From assembly GCA_002449595.1 (NCBI GenBank), contig DJXE01000155.1, forward strand, positions 1 to 14,735: DNA of 14,735 nucleotides. The letters run 5' to 3'. The translations under genes were made by a program, and so were the position numbers. Shown here in pieces: positions 1 through 7,650 of this stretch. The DNA comes from Lachnospiraceae bacterium UBA7012 (lineage in GTDB: Bacteria > Bacillota > Clostridia > Lachnospirales > Lachnospiraceae). Positions within the stretch are counted from its first letter, which is position 1, and every line of letters begins with the position of its first letter. The notes below the pieces were generated by a model. It did not search any database and was not told the DNA's origin. It saw only the letters and a program-made list of their open reading frames with translations.

Positions 1-2213
1 ACTGCCGCGCAGCTCGCGCCGGTCAGCTCCTCACTCCGGGCGCCGGGCTGCTGGAATCCGGCATAGATGCAGAATCTCTTACCGCGGATCGCGCGGATGC
101 CCGCCTCGTCGACCGAGGTGAAGGCGCGCGCCGGAAGGTCGATCTCGTAGGTGCGCTCCTCGCCGCCCCCGAGGTGGATCCTGCGGAAGCCCGCGAGCTG
201 CGGGCCGGGTACCGCGCAAGGGGACTCCAGATCTTTGACGTAGATCTGAAGGACGTCGTCGGTCTCGCGCCCCTCGTTCTGTGCTGTGACACTGACCCTG
301 ACGCCGGCGAAGTCTGCCCCGACAGCGGACTGTCCGGGATCCGCCGATCCGAAGGCGCCCTGCCCCGTCTCAGCTTTCTCTCCTTCAGAAGACTTCAGAA
401 TCTCTGTCCCCGCGATCTGCGCCTTGCAGTCGCCGTAGGTCAGCCCGTATCCGAACGGATACAGTGGCGCGCCGGTGAAGTAGCGGTACGTGCGGTCCTT
501 CATCGCGTAGTCCGTGAACGCGGGCATCGCGTCCAGATCCTCGTTCCTGTAGAACGTGACCGGGAGCTTGCCGGAGGGCGAGACCGCGCCGAAGAGGATC
601 TCGGCGATGTTCGCGCCGCCGCGCGCGCCGGGATACCAGGCCTGCAGGATGGCCGCTGCCTTCTCCTGCGCCGCGGACAGATCGATCGAGCTGCCGCTCA
701 TGTTGATGACGATGACCGGCCTGCCGCAGTCCAGGACCTTGTCCATGAGGATCCGCTGGGACTCCGGAAGCAGGAGATCGTTCTTGTCGCCGGACGCGTA
801 GGAGTTGCCGGTGTCGCCCTCTTCTCCTTCGAGCGTCTCGTCGAGGCCGACGACCAGGATGACGACTTCGGACTGCTCCGCGACCGTGAGCGCCTCCGCG
901 ATGCGGTCGTGGCTGCCCGGTGCGGACAGATCTTCTACATTCTCCCGGAACAGGTCGCAGCCCTCGGAGTAGAAGACGCGGACCTTCTCGTCGCCGGCCA
1001 GGCCGTGGCGGTCCGCCACGAAGTCCTGGATGCCCTCGAGCACGGTAACGTAGCGGGAGGAAGTGCCGTGATAGTTGCCGATAAGTGCTTTTCTGCTGTT
1101 TGCGTTTGGACCGATCACGCCGATCGTGCGGACCGTCTCCTCGATCGGCAGAATGCCGTCGTTCTTCAGGAGGACGACGCTCTCCCGCGCGGCGCGCGCC
1201 GCCGCGTCGATGTGCCTGTCGCACTCCACTGCGCTGTACGGGATGGCATCGTACTCGGTCTCATCGAACATGCCGAGCAGATATCTCGTGGTGAAAAGCC
1301 TCTCGCACGACCTCGTGACGTACGCTTCATCGAGGATTCCCTCGTGCAGCGCGTTCATCACACGCTCGTAGGTGCAGCCGCAGTTGACGTCGGTGCCGTT
1401 CTCCAGCGCCAGCTTGACGGATTCCTCGGGGCGGGACGTCACGTGATGGTGTTCGTGGAAGTCGCGGACCGCCCAGCAGTCGGAGACGAAGTGTCCCTGG
1501 AAGCCCCACTTTCCTCTGAGGATCTCCTGAAGCTTCGGGCTGCCGCAGCAGACCTCGCCGTTCGTGCGGTTGTACGCGCCCATGACGGCTTCGACATCGC
1601 CTTCCTTCACGCACGCCTCAAACGCGGGAAGGTAGGTCTCCTCCATGTCCTTCGGAGAAGCGACCGCGTCAAATTCGTGGCGGAGAGCCTCCGGGCCGGA
1701 GTGCACGGCGAAGTGCTTCGCGCACGCCGCGCTCTTTAAATACGGGTGACCTGATCCTGCGATCTCGCCGGTGCCCTGCAGTCCCCTGACGAAGCGGACG
1801 CCGAGGCGGGACGTGAGATACGGATCCTCGCCGTAGGTCTCGTGCCCTCTCCCCCACCTGGGATCGCGGAAGATGTTGACGTTCGGCGACCAGAAGGTCA
1901 GTCCCTTGTAGATGTCGCGGTCTTCCTTCTTCGACTGCGCGTTGTATTTGGCGCGGCCCTCCGTCGCGATGCAGTCCGCGATCTCCTCCATGAGGTCCTC
2001 GTCAAACATCGCCGCCAGGCCGATCGCCTGCGGAAACACCGTCGCGGTGCCCGCCCGCGCGACGCCGTGCAGAGCTTCGTTCCACCAGTTATATGCCGGG
2101 ATCCCGAGCCGCGGGATCGCCGGGGCGTCGAACTTCAGCTGCGACGCCTTCTCTTCCAGTGTCATCTGTGCGACCAGAGCCCTGGCCTTCTGTTCTGCTT
2201 CCGCTCTGTTCAT
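1..2213 (-). CDS. GH3 family beta-xylosidase/beta-glucosidase, C-terminal end cut by the window edge
   Basis: A glycoside hydrolase family 3 enzyme that probably releases xylose or glucose from the non-reducing end of imported oligosaccharides. There is no signal peptide, so it should act in the cytoplasm. The frame is open from the ATG at 2213 to base 1 (737 codons seen); only the last few residues seem to be missing. Visible landmarks are YNWWNEALHGVA (residues 41-52), NIFRDPRWGRGHE (113-125), AKHF (165-168), NRTNGEVCCGS (215-225) and FVSDCWAV (242-249), whose Asp245 aligns with the family nucleophile. The GLDETLEGEEGDT stretch (456-468) should carry the general acid/base Glu. A fibronectin-III-like domain lies near 650-720. 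The WWNEALHG and CCGS motifs favour the xylosidase-like branch, but the sugar cannot be fixed from sequence. The start has a GAGGGTGG site 8 bases upstream. It is divergent from an AraC regulator, its likely controller. Confidence 0.93.
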   Translation of the reverse strand, partial: MNRAEAEQKARALVAQMTLEEKASQLKFDAPAIPRLGIPAYNWWNEALHGVARAGTATVFPQAIGLAAMFDEDLMEEIADCIATEGRAKYNAQSKKEDRDIYKGLTFWSPNVNIFRDPRWGRGHETYGEDPYLTSRLGVRFVRGLQGTGEIAGSGHPYLKSAACAKHFAVHSGPEALRHEFDAVASPKDMEETYLPAFEACVKEGDVEAVMGAYNRTNGEVCCGSPKLQEILRGKWGFQGHFVSDCWAVRDFHEHHHVTSRPEESVKLALENGTDVNCGCTYERVMNALHEGILDEAYVTRSCERLFTTRYLLGMFDETEYDAIPYSAVECDRHIDAAARAARESVVLLKNDGILPIEETVRTIGVIGPNANSRKALIGNYHGTSSRYVTVLEGIQDFVADRHGLAGDEKVRVFYSEGCDLFRENVEDLSAPGSHDRIAEALTVAEQSEVVILVVGLDETLEGEEGDTGNSYASGDKNDLLLPESQRILMDKVLDCGRPVIVINMSGSSIDLSAAQEKAAAILQAWYPGARGGANIAEILFGAVSPSGKLPVTFYRNEDLDAMPAFTDYAMKDRTYRYFTGAPLYPFGYGLTYGDCKAQIAGTEILKSSEGEKAETGQGAFGSADPGQSAVGADFAGVRVSVTAQNEGRETDDVLQIYVKDLESPCAVPGPQLAGFRRIHLGGGEERTYEIDLPARAFTSVDEAGIRAIRGKRFCIYAGFQQPGARSEELTGASCAA

Positions 2214-2305
2214 AATAGTTTCCACCCTCTTGTTTTCCGCGGCTGCCGCAGGGCCCGGCGGAGAGGTTTTCCGCATTCTTCCTGCGCTGCCGCACGATAC
2301 GTCCG

Positions 2306-2334
2306 CTTACAATATCCGTATTATCTGTTAGAAT
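2306..2334 (+). promoter_or_regulatory. Candidate sigma-A promoter of the AraC regulator
   Basis: CTTACA at 2306-2311 and TAGAAT at 2329-2334 are separated by 17 bases, giving four and five matches to the -35 and -10 consensus. It reads toward the AraC gene at 2387. It interlocks with the opposing GH3 promoter. Assigned by eye only. Confidence 0.45.
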
Positions 2335-2349
2335 AATATAGACGGTCAA
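2320..2349 (-). promoter_or_regulatory. Candidate sigma-A promoter of the GH3 gene
   Basis: On the minus strand TTGACC (2349-2344) and GATAAT (2325-2320) are 18 bases apart, a good match to the vegetative consensus. The predicted transcript start near 2313 would leave a leader of about 100 bases before the GH3 ATG at 2213. Each -10 box lies in the spacer of the other promoter, so the two divergent promoters probably compete. Confidence 0.5.
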
Positions 2350-2386
2350 TCAATTAGTTGCAGCCTGAAGCTGCTGGTAACAGGTC

Positions 2387-3370
2387 ATGGATAAGGACAG
2401 GATCCGGGAACACAAACAAAGAGCGATGGAACGCATTCCGGTCAAGTACCGGCAGCCGGCCCCGTACGTCGGGCGGAAGGTCAAAGATACGGAAGAACTC
2501 GTGGATTACGTCCCCGGGACGCATCTGCGGATCTGGTACAACAACCAGCTCGAAGGCTATGAGATGCACCATCACGCCGCGACGGAGATCATCCTCTGCG
2601 TGGAGAACGGATACACCGTCATGACCGGCAGCCGCAACTATGTTTTAAGCGCCGGGGATATCCTTTTCATCCCGCCCCACATCCTGCACCGCCTGATGGG
2701 CGGCGTCGAGGGCGTCCGCTTCATCTTCCAGTTCGATCTGGCCCCGCTCGCGATGTTCCGCGATTTCAAGGTCCTCGATCCCGTCATGATGGCGCCCCTG
2801 TATCTGCCCCGCAGTTCCGGATCGGAGCTGTACTACCGGATCCACGAACTCCTGATGCAGATCACCGAGACTTACTTCTCGGCAAAGAGTATGTGGGAAC
2901 TGTCCATCTACGCGACCCTGTTCGACGTGTACACCACCATCGGCCAGGATTATTACGCGCAGAAGGACAGCTTCTCTCCCACACAGAGCAGTCACCACCA
3001 GGTGAACTATGATAAATTCGCCAGCCTTCTGTCTTACATGGACGAGCATTACGCCGACGATTTTACGCTGGATGAGGCAGCCGATTTCGTCGGCTTCTCA
3101 AAGTACCACTTCACGCGCCTGTTCCGCGAGTACACCGGAACCACGTTCCTGGACTACCTGACCCACAAGAGGGTGCAGGCGGCGCAGAGCCTGCTGGCTT
3201 CCGATCTCTCGGTCACCGAGATCTGCTTCAGGACCGGGTTCAACAACCTGACTTCCTTCAGCCGGAGCTTCAAGAAGTACACCGGCATGTCCCCCTCGGA
3301 TTTCCGCGCTCTGAGCGAGTCCTATCAGGACCACATCTCACTGTTTACCGAGTTCCGGGACGGCGCCTGA
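2387..3370 (+). CDS. AraC-family transcriptional regulator with N-terminal cupin sensor
   Basis: A 327-residue regulator. The N-terminal part holds a cupin-type sugar-binding fold: HHHAATEII (61-69) followed by SAGDILFIPPHILHRL (88-103), typical of the AraC ligand-binding barrel. The C-terminal part, about residues 213-310, is the two-helix-turn-helix DNA-binding domain, with TLDEAADFVGFSKYHFTRLF (227-246) as the first unit and the segment from SVTEICFRTGF to the family-typical KKYTGMSPSDFR (296-307) as the second. It likely senses the sugar handled by the neighbouring GH3 enzyme and the convergent importer and switches them on; this role is inferred from position. The ATG at 2387 has only a weak site (AGGT) before it. 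An in-frame ATG at 2426 has none better, so the longer form is kept. Confidence 0.9.
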   Translation: MDKDRIREHKQRAMERIPVKYRQPAPYVGRKVKDTEELVDYVPGTHLRIWYNNQLEGYEMHHHAATEIILCVENGYTVMTGSRNYVLSAGDILFIPPHILHRLMGGVEGVRFIFQFDLAPLAMFRDFKVLDPVMMAPLYLPRSSGSELYYRIHELLMQITETYFSAKSMWELSIYATLFDVYTTIGQDYYAQKDSFSPTQSSHHQVNYDKFASLLSYMDEHYADDFTLDEAADFVGFSKYHFTRLFREYTGTTFLDYLTHKRVQAAQSLLASDLSVTEICFRTGFNNLTSFSRSFKKYTGMSPSDFRALSESYQDHISLFTEFRDGA

Positions 3371-3378
3371 GCGGCGCC
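3362..3378 (+). repeat. Hairpin overlapping the AraC stop codon
   Basis: GGCGCC (3362-3367), loop TGAGC, GGCGCC (3373-3378). The TGA stop of the regulator lies in the loop. No T-run follows, so it is not a terminator by itself; it may protect the 3' end or be chance in GC-rich DNA. Confidence 0.35.
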
Positions 3379-3401
3379 ATCCGCCAGGACCCGGAATCCT
3401 C

Positions 3402-3426
3402 GCGCCGGCAGGCCCGGCGCTTTTTT
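3402..3426 (+). terminator. Rho-independent terminator of the AraC gene
   Basis: Stem GCGCCGG (3402-3408) pairs with CCGGCGC (3414-3420) around a five-base loop, followed at once by TTTTTT. It reads from the regulator. There is no matching T-run in the other direction, so the convergent importer operon does not obviously use it. Confidence 0.85.
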
Positions 3427-3434
3427 ATTGCTTA

Positions 3435-4280
3435 TTAACCCTTGACAGAGCCGAGCGCCACACCGGCGATGATGTACTTCGACAGCGCCAGGTAGACGAT
3501 GATCAGCGGCAGGGCCGTCATGGACAGACCGAGGTAGACCGCGCCGTACTCCGTCTTGTAGATATCGCCGCGCAGCAGGGAGATCATGATGGGCAGCGTG
3601 TATTTCTTCTGGTCGGTGAGCAGGATCAAAGGGGTGAACAGGTTGTTCCAGCTGCTGACGAAGGTGAAGATCGCCTGCGTCGCGATCGCGGGCTTCATGA
3701 TCGGAAGCGCGATCTTGTTGAAGATCAGGAACTCCTTCGCGCCGTCGATTCTGGCCGACTGCACGATCTCGAGCGAGAGTGCCGGGATCATGTACTGCCG
3801 CATGAAGAAGACCATGGAGGGCGAGGCGATCGCCGGGAGGATCAGCATCGAGAGCTTGTTGGTCATGTGGATCTTGTAGACCATCTGGTAGAAACCGATC
3901 ATCGTGATCTGCGCCGGGATCATCATGATCGCCATGATGAACGAGAAATACGCCCTCTTGAGCTTCCAGTCATAGACGACGAGGCCGTAGGCCGTCAGCG
4001 TCGAGAAATAGGTCGCGAGCAGTGTCGTGCAGACCGAGATGATCAGCGAGTTCATGAAGCCGACGGACGGCTTGAAGCTCTTGCCCAGAAGGACCTTCAG
4101 GTTGTTCGCGAGGTACGACGAAGGGATGAGCGAGACCGCGTGCTGCTGGATCTGTGTCGTCGACCTTGTGGCGTTGACCAGCATGACGACGAACGGGAAA
4201 AGGCTGAGGATCGCAAGGAAAACGCATGCGATGAAGATCAGCGTCTTCGCGAGGTAATGATGATTGTCTGACTTTTTCAT
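3435..4280 (-). CDS. Carbohydrate ABC transporter permease, MalG type
   Basis: A 281-residue inner-membrane permease, the second of the two sugar-importer permeases. It has six likely membrane segments, the first at about residues 13-35. The cytoplasmic EAA loop that docks the ATPase is seen at 171-193: EIVQSARIDGAKEFLIF followed by NKIALP, with the conserved Gly180 and Pro193. The length is normal for the CUT1 family. The ATG overlaps the stop of the upstream permease in TAATG and has AGGAGG about 9 bases before it, so translation is coupled. No terminator was found after its stop; the transcript would run antisense into the AraC gene unless it ends by another route. Confidence 0.93.
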   Translation of the reverse strand: MKKSDNHHYLAKTLIFIACVFLAILSLFPFVVMLVNATRSTTQIQQHAVSLIPSSYLANNLKVLLGKSFKPSVGFMNSLIISVCTTLLATYFSTLTAYGLVVYDWKLKRAYFSFIMAIMMIPAQITMIGFYQMVYKIHMTNKLSMLILPAIASPSMVFFMRQYMIPALSLEIVQSARIDGAKEFLIFNKIALPIMKPAIATQAIFTFVSSWNNLFTPLILLTDQKKYTLPIMISLLRGDIYKTEYGAVYLGLSMTALPLIIVYLALSKYIIAGVALGSVKG

Positions 4281-5263
4281 TACGCCTGTCCTCCTTTTGC
4301 CAGTTCTTTCTGACGCCTGCGTTCCGCCTTGATCTGCTGCTTCATGACTTTGTGCAGCTTCGCCTCGTCCTTATCGCGCAGGAAGTAGAACATGATGCCG
4401 GATACCGCACTGATGATGATGAACATGATCATGCTTGCCGCAGCCGCGCGGTTGTACATGTAGCTGCCGGAGAACGCCTGGTTGTAGATGAATACGCTCG
4501 TCGTCAGCGTCGCGTTGTCGGGGCCGCCCATCAAGAACAGCCTCGGGATATCGAACATGTTCAGGCCGCCGATGAGGCTCGTGACGAGAGTGAACAGCAT
4601 GATGGTCCGGATGTTCGGGAGCGTCACGTGCCAGAAGGTCTGCCAGCCGTTCGCGCCGTCGACTTCCGCCGCTTCGAAGATCTCAGGGCTGATGCCGAGG
4701 ATGCCGGAGATCAGGATGATCATTGTGTAGCCGTACCACATCCAGGTCTGGATGAAGATGACGACGCCCTTTGCGACGCTCTTCTTGACGAGGAAGTTAT
4801 AGGGCTGGCTGATGAAGCCGAACCTTGTCAGCAGGTCATTGACAGGGCCCATCGGGTAGCCGAAAAGGGCATTGAACAGGATCGCGATCGTCGCCGCCGT
4901 GATGATGTTCGGCATGTAGAACATGACTTTGAATGCGCCTTCTCCCGGGATCTTGAATCTTCTGTCCGTGAACCACGCGGCGAGAAGAAGCGCGAGGAGA
5001 AGCTGCGGGATGAAGTTGCACACCCACAGGAATACCGTATTCTTGAATGCGTTCTGGAAGGTCGGGCTCGTCAGGATCGTGACGAAGTTGGCAAAGGGTT
5101 CCTTCAGGAAGTGCCAGTCCGTCTTGCCGATGCCCTTTAAGTCGGTGAATCCGATGATCGCGGTGTACAGCGTCGGATACGCCGAGAAGATGAGATACGC
5201 GATCGTGAACGGCAGCGTGAAAATGTAGCCGTATTTCGCGTAGCTGAAGCTTTTCTTTTTCAT
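4280..5263 (-). CDS. Carbohydrate ABC transporter permease, MalF type
   Basis: A 327-residue inner-membrane permease of the CUT1 sugar-importer family. Residues 12-30 form the first membrane segment. The EAA loop is at 194-216, EIFEAAEVDGANGWQTFWHV then TLP, with Gly203 and Pro216. The cytoplasmic C-terminus is a basic, charged tail of about 30 residues. The start is set at the ATG at 5263 because GGAGAG lies 9 bases upstream; a longer form beginning at a TTG (5278) would start inside that ribosome binding site. It is the second gene of the importer operon, 214 bases after the binding-protein gene and overlapping the next permease by one base. Confidence 0.93.
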   Translation of the reverse strand: MKKKSFSYAKYGYIFTLPFTIAYLIFSAYPTLYTAIIGFTDLKGIGKTDWHFLKEPFANFVTILTSPTFQNAFKNTVFLWVCNFIPQLLLALLLAAWFTDRRFKIPGEGAFKVMFYMPNIITAATIAILFNALFGYPMGPVNDLLTRFGFISQPYNFLVKKSVAKGVVIFIQTWMWYGYTMIILISGILGISPEIFEAAEVDGANGWQTFWHVTLPNIRTIMLFTLVTSLIGGLNMFDIPRLFLMGGPDNATLTTSVFIYNQAFSGSYMYNRAAAASMIMFIIISAVSGIMFYFLRDKDEAKLHKVMKQQIKAERRRQKELAKGGQA

Positions 5264-5400
5264 AGCTTGTCTCTCCAAAGGATCTGGGCGTGTCTTCGCG
5301 GCAGCTGGTGGCCTGCCGGGAGACCGTGTGACTCATATTTCAAAAAGCCGGATGACTGCTGCTGTTTGCGGGTCTCCCCGCTAATTTAAGGTATAAAGAG

Positions 5401-5431
5401 GGGGTGTGGGATGGAGTTCATCCCACACCCC
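5401..5431 (-). other. Intercistronic stem-loop between binding-protein and permease genes
   Basis: A perfect 13-base inverted repeat (5401-5413 with 5419-5431) around a five-base loop lies 47 bases after the binding-protein stop. In the leftward transcript it is followed by CTCTTTATACC, too few consecutive U to be a strong terminator. It most likely acts as a 3' stabiliser or partial terminator, giving more binding protein than permease, as known for the malE-malF gap in enteric bacteria. That role is inferred by analogy. Confidence 0.75.
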
Positions 5432-5477
5432 GGTAAAGAGGAACGTTTAATGACTTATTGTCTGTCCCGGCCCGGAA

Positions 5478-6932
5478 TTATTCCGCTTCGATGCCGAGGT
5501 TGTCGCTGACGGTCTGCTTGAAGTCTGCGATCGCAGCGTCACGATCCTTTTCGCCTGCCGCGTATGCACGTACCTGATCTCTCCAGGCCATGTTGATGGA
5601 CTCGTCGTACTGGGTCAGGTTCTTGCCGTTTGCGTAAGCGTTCGCGGGAACAAAGACGTCGAACATGTTCTGGCCGCCGAGGAACTCAAGCTCGCCGTTG
5701 GACTTGCTCATGACGGTACCGGAAGCGACGGAATCCTTCGTGCCGCCTTCGCCGTTCAGAGTGCCGTTTGCCCACTTGTACTGCAGGCCGTCTTCGCTGC
5801 TGTCAAGAGTGATCCAGTTGATCAGCTCTGCAACTGCTGCCTTCTTGGACTCGTCCATGTTCTTGTTTGCGAGAACCCATGTGCCGCCCCAGAAGAAGCC
5901 GATCGGAGGTGCGCATGCTGCCCAGTCGCCGTAAGTGCCTTCGCCAACCTTTTCACCGCCGCAGTTAGGAGCCAGCGTGTAGTTGATGAGCCATGCGGGT
6001 CCGAAGAAACCGAACACAGGCTGTGCGCCTTCACCCTTCATGTCTGCGAACCATGCATCCTGCCAGTCCTGCGTCTGGTTGGACCAGCCGTTGTCGGTCA
6101 GGCTCTTGGAGATGTCAAGGAACGCTTCTCTCTTGGGATCGATGTGAAGCTTGCCGTCCTCGTTGAGCCAGCCCTTCTCGGAGCTGTTCTCAACTGCGTG
6201 CCACACGTCGCCGTCGCCGGAGACGATCGCAACACCCTTTTCCTTCAGGGTTGCAGCTGCTTCGAAGAACTTGTCCCAGGAATCGGTGCCGGAGCCGATG
6301 ATCTCAGCGATCTTCTCCGGATCGTCCGTGCCGAAGACGTCCTTCGCGATGGAACGGCGATAGATGAATGCGCCGCCGGTTGCCTGGTAGCCGAGTGCAT
6401 CGACGTCGCCTGCCGGGTTCGTGCCGATATCGACAGAGTACTGAGCGATGTCAGCGTCCGCGATGGCCTTGTCAATGTCAATGCCGAGATCCTTGTAAGG
6501 CATTGCGAAGTCGCTCATGTCGCCCTGGGAATACTTCAGGACGAAAGCGGCCTCCGCGCAGTACATATCGGGAGCTTCCGCGCCGCCCGCCTGCAGTGCC
6601 TGGTCAAGTGCCGGCTGATAAGCACCTTCCGTCGTCGCAATGATAGTCGTGTTTACGTCAAAACCGAAATCCGGATGTTCCTCGATGTACTTGTCGACCA
6701 TGCCCGGAACTTCGTCCGTGAAGGACCAGAGGTTGATGGTTCCGCCTGCTGCGGGAGCCGCTGCCTCTTCGGTCTTCTCCTCAGCTTCCGCTGCGGGAGC
6801 TTCTTCCGCTGCTTCTTCCTTTGCCTCTTCCGCAGGAGCCGCCGCCGGAGCTGCCGGAGCCGCGCCACAGCCTGCGAGAGCTGACATCGCAAGAACAGTT
6901 GACAGAACTGCTGCCATAATTCTCTTCTTCAT
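5478..6932 (-). CDS. Sugar ABC transporter substrate-binding lipoprotein
   Basis: A 484-residue extracellular solute-binding protein that should capture an oligosaccharide and deliver it to the two permeases. The signal peptide starts MKKRIMAAVL and ends in the lipobox LAGC, with Cys22 as the lipidated residue. Residues 24-63 are a low-complexity Ala/Glu/Pro linker that would tether the domain away from the membrane. The mature part has many Trp residues (for example WSF, the two Trp around 290-297, GFFWGGTW), typical of sugar stacking in family-1 binding proteins. AGGAGGG lies just upstream of the ATG. Its composition is less GC-extreme than its neighbours, which fits high expression. First gene of the importer operon, which has no ATPase gene. 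The exact sugar is unknown; the neighbouring GH3 enzyme suggests xylo- or gluco-oligosaccharides. Confidence 0.92.
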   Translation of the reverse strand: MKKRIMAAVLSTVLAMSALAGCGAAPAAPAAAPAEEAKEEAAEEAPAAEAEEKTEEAAAPAAGGTINLWSFTDEVPGMVDKYIEEHPDFGFDVNTTIIATTEGAYQPALDQALQAGGAEAPDMYCAEAAFVLKYSQGDMSDFAMPYKDLGIDIDKAIADADIAQYSVDIGTNPAGDVDALGYQATGGAFIYRRSIAKDVFGTDDPEKIAEIIGSGTDSWDKFFEAAATLKEKGVAIVSGDGDVWHAVENSSEKGWLNEDGKLHIDPKREAFLDISKSLTDNGWSNQTQDWQDAWFADMKGEGAQPVFGFFGPAWLINYTLAPNCGGEKVGEGTYGDWAACAPPIGFFWGGTWVLANKNMDESKKAAVAELINWITLDSSEDGLQYKWANGTLNGEGGTKDSVASGTVMSKSNGELEFLGGQNMFDVFVPANAYANGKNLTQYDESINMAWRDQVRAYAAGEKDRDAAIADFKQTVSDNLGIEAE

Positions 6933-6983
6933 GTTACCCTCCTGAGTACCTGATGAATGGTGATGCTGCTGAAACTGTTTCTG

Positions 6984-7006
6984 TTTCTATAAGGCCTTTA
7001 TAGAAA
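6984..7006. repeat. Perfect 9-base inverted repeat in the importer leader
   Basis: TTTCTATAA (6984-6992) and TTATAGAAA (6998-7006) flank GGCCT. It falls just downstream of the predicted transcript start and about 50 bases before the binding-protein ATG. It could be a repressor or activator site, or a weak A/U-rich hairpin in the leader. Confidence 0.6.
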
Positions 7007-7024
7007 AAATTTCCGTACAATACT

Positions 7025-7033
7025 GTTATAGCA
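7025..7033 (-). promoter_or_regulatory. Candidate extended -10 promoter of the importer operon
   Basis: On the minus strand TGCTATAAC (7033-7025) fits the TGnTATAAT extended -10 form. There is no good -35 box at 16-18 bases, which extended -10 promoters tolerate. The predicted start is near 7018, giving a leader of about 85 bases. Confidence 0.45.
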
Positions 7034-7042
7034 TCGCCGTTA

Positions 7043-7056
7043 CGAAAACGTTTTAC
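7043..7056. promoter_or_regulatory. LacI/CcpA-type operator (cre-like site)
   Basis: CGAAAACGTTTTAC contains the perfect ten-base palindrome AAAACGTTTT with the central CG typical of LacI-family and CcpA sites. By eye it matches 11 of 14 positions of the cre consensus. It would overlap the -35 region of the candidate importer promoter, a position suited to repression, for example by carbon catabolite control. Confidence 0.5.
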
Positions 7057-7242
7057 AAAAATTGCTGTACAGTTTTCATTTATTGCCGATGTTTTTGTCT
7101 ATATTTTCTGACAATTAAAGATCCCTCCGCAGAACCGTGCTTTAACTTACTGCACGGAATCCGCGGCGGGATCCTGTTTGTTCCGGAACTGTCTGACGGC
7201 TCCAGCCGGGCCTTTCCGGGTCATCCTGCCGGAAATACCGCA

Positions 7243-7650
7243 TTATTCCCAGCGTTTACGGATCGTGAGGATGTTCATCCCGTCCCTGTATTCGTACTTC
7301 ACGTCGTCCATCGTCTTCCTGACCATGAAGATGCCGAGGCCGCCGATCGGCCGGTCCTCCGCAAGGAGCGAGATGTCCGGGTCCTCGTGCTGAAGCGGGT
7401 CGAACGGCACGCCCCAGTCGATGAGCGAAATCGTTATCGCTCCCTTCTCCGAATCGTCGATCCGGATCGTCGCCGTCCCGTCCCCGTCCGGGTACGCGTA
7501 GCTCGCAATATTCGTAAACAGCTCGTCGACCGAGACTTCGATCTGGAACATCGGCTTCGCGGGGCAGCCCATCTCCTCGAGCGTCTTCGTCACGAAGCCT
7601 GTCGCCATGGGAAGGTTCCCTGTTTTCGCCGGGATCGTCAGTTCTTTCAT
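7243..7650 (-). CDS. RsbW-like ATP-binding protein (HATPase_c, anti-sigma/serine kinase type)
   Basis: A 135-residue GHKL-fold protein of the RsbW/SpoIIAB type, which binds a target and phosphorylates a STAS-domain antagonist. The N box is DELFTNIASYAY (42-53) with Glu43 and Asn47; the G1 box is DWG (78-80); the G2 box is GGLG (103-106). All nucleotide-binding motifs are present, so it should bind ATP. The start is the ATG at 7650 with GGAGG and AAGGA upstream; a longer open frame begins at 7695, inside the phosphatase gene. Its ATG overlaps the phosphatase stop in ATGA, so the pair is translationally coupled. The likely opposing substrate is the STAS protein at 10897-11196. Its target is unknown, as no sigma factor lies in the window. 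Confidence 0.87.
   Translation of the reverse strand: MKELTIPAKTGNLPMATGFVTKTLEEMGCPAKPMFQIEVSVDELFTNIASYAYPDGDGTATIRIDDSEKGAITISLIDWGVPFDPLQHEDPDISLLAEDRPIGGLGIFMVRKTMDDVKYEYRDGMNILTIRKRWE

Larger units (their letters stand above)
6933..7242. promoter_or_regulatory. AT-rich regulatory gap upstream of the importer operon
   Basis: A 310-base gap without a gene. It is clearly richer in A and T (about 6985-7130) than the coding DNA around it. It holds a candidate promoter, an operator-like palindrome and an inverted repeat, listed separately. Near the RsbW-like gene end there is a weak hairpin, CCGTGC (7135-7140) with GCACGG (7152-7157) and an 11-base loop, without a T-run. No good terminator for the signalling operon was seen. 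Confidence 0.6.

Noticed and set aside
174..1739. A 521-codon open frame on the plus strand
   Set aside because: It is the complement of the GH3 gene, whose protein matches family motifs throughout. The plus-strand translation has no recognisable motif; long antisense frames are expected in GC-rich coding DNA.
4352..5140. A 262-codon plus-strand frame opposite the MalF-type permease
   Set aside because: The product is highly charged (Asp, Glu, Arg, His) and is the mirror of the hydrophobic permease; no motif is seen.
4836..5336. A 166-codon minus-strand frame extending into the gap after the binding protein
   Set aside because: It overlaps the permease gene in another frame, lacks a convincing ribosome binding site and has shadow-like composition.
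5316..5381. Complementary segments CGGGAGACC and GGTCTCCCCG in the importer intergenic gap
   Set aside because: Imperfect and 45 bases apart in GC-rich DNA; could pair in RNA, but nothing supports a riboswitch.
7135..7157. Possible terminator for the phosphatase/RsbW-like operon
   Set aside because: Only six pairs, an 11-base loop and no T-run; too weak to call.
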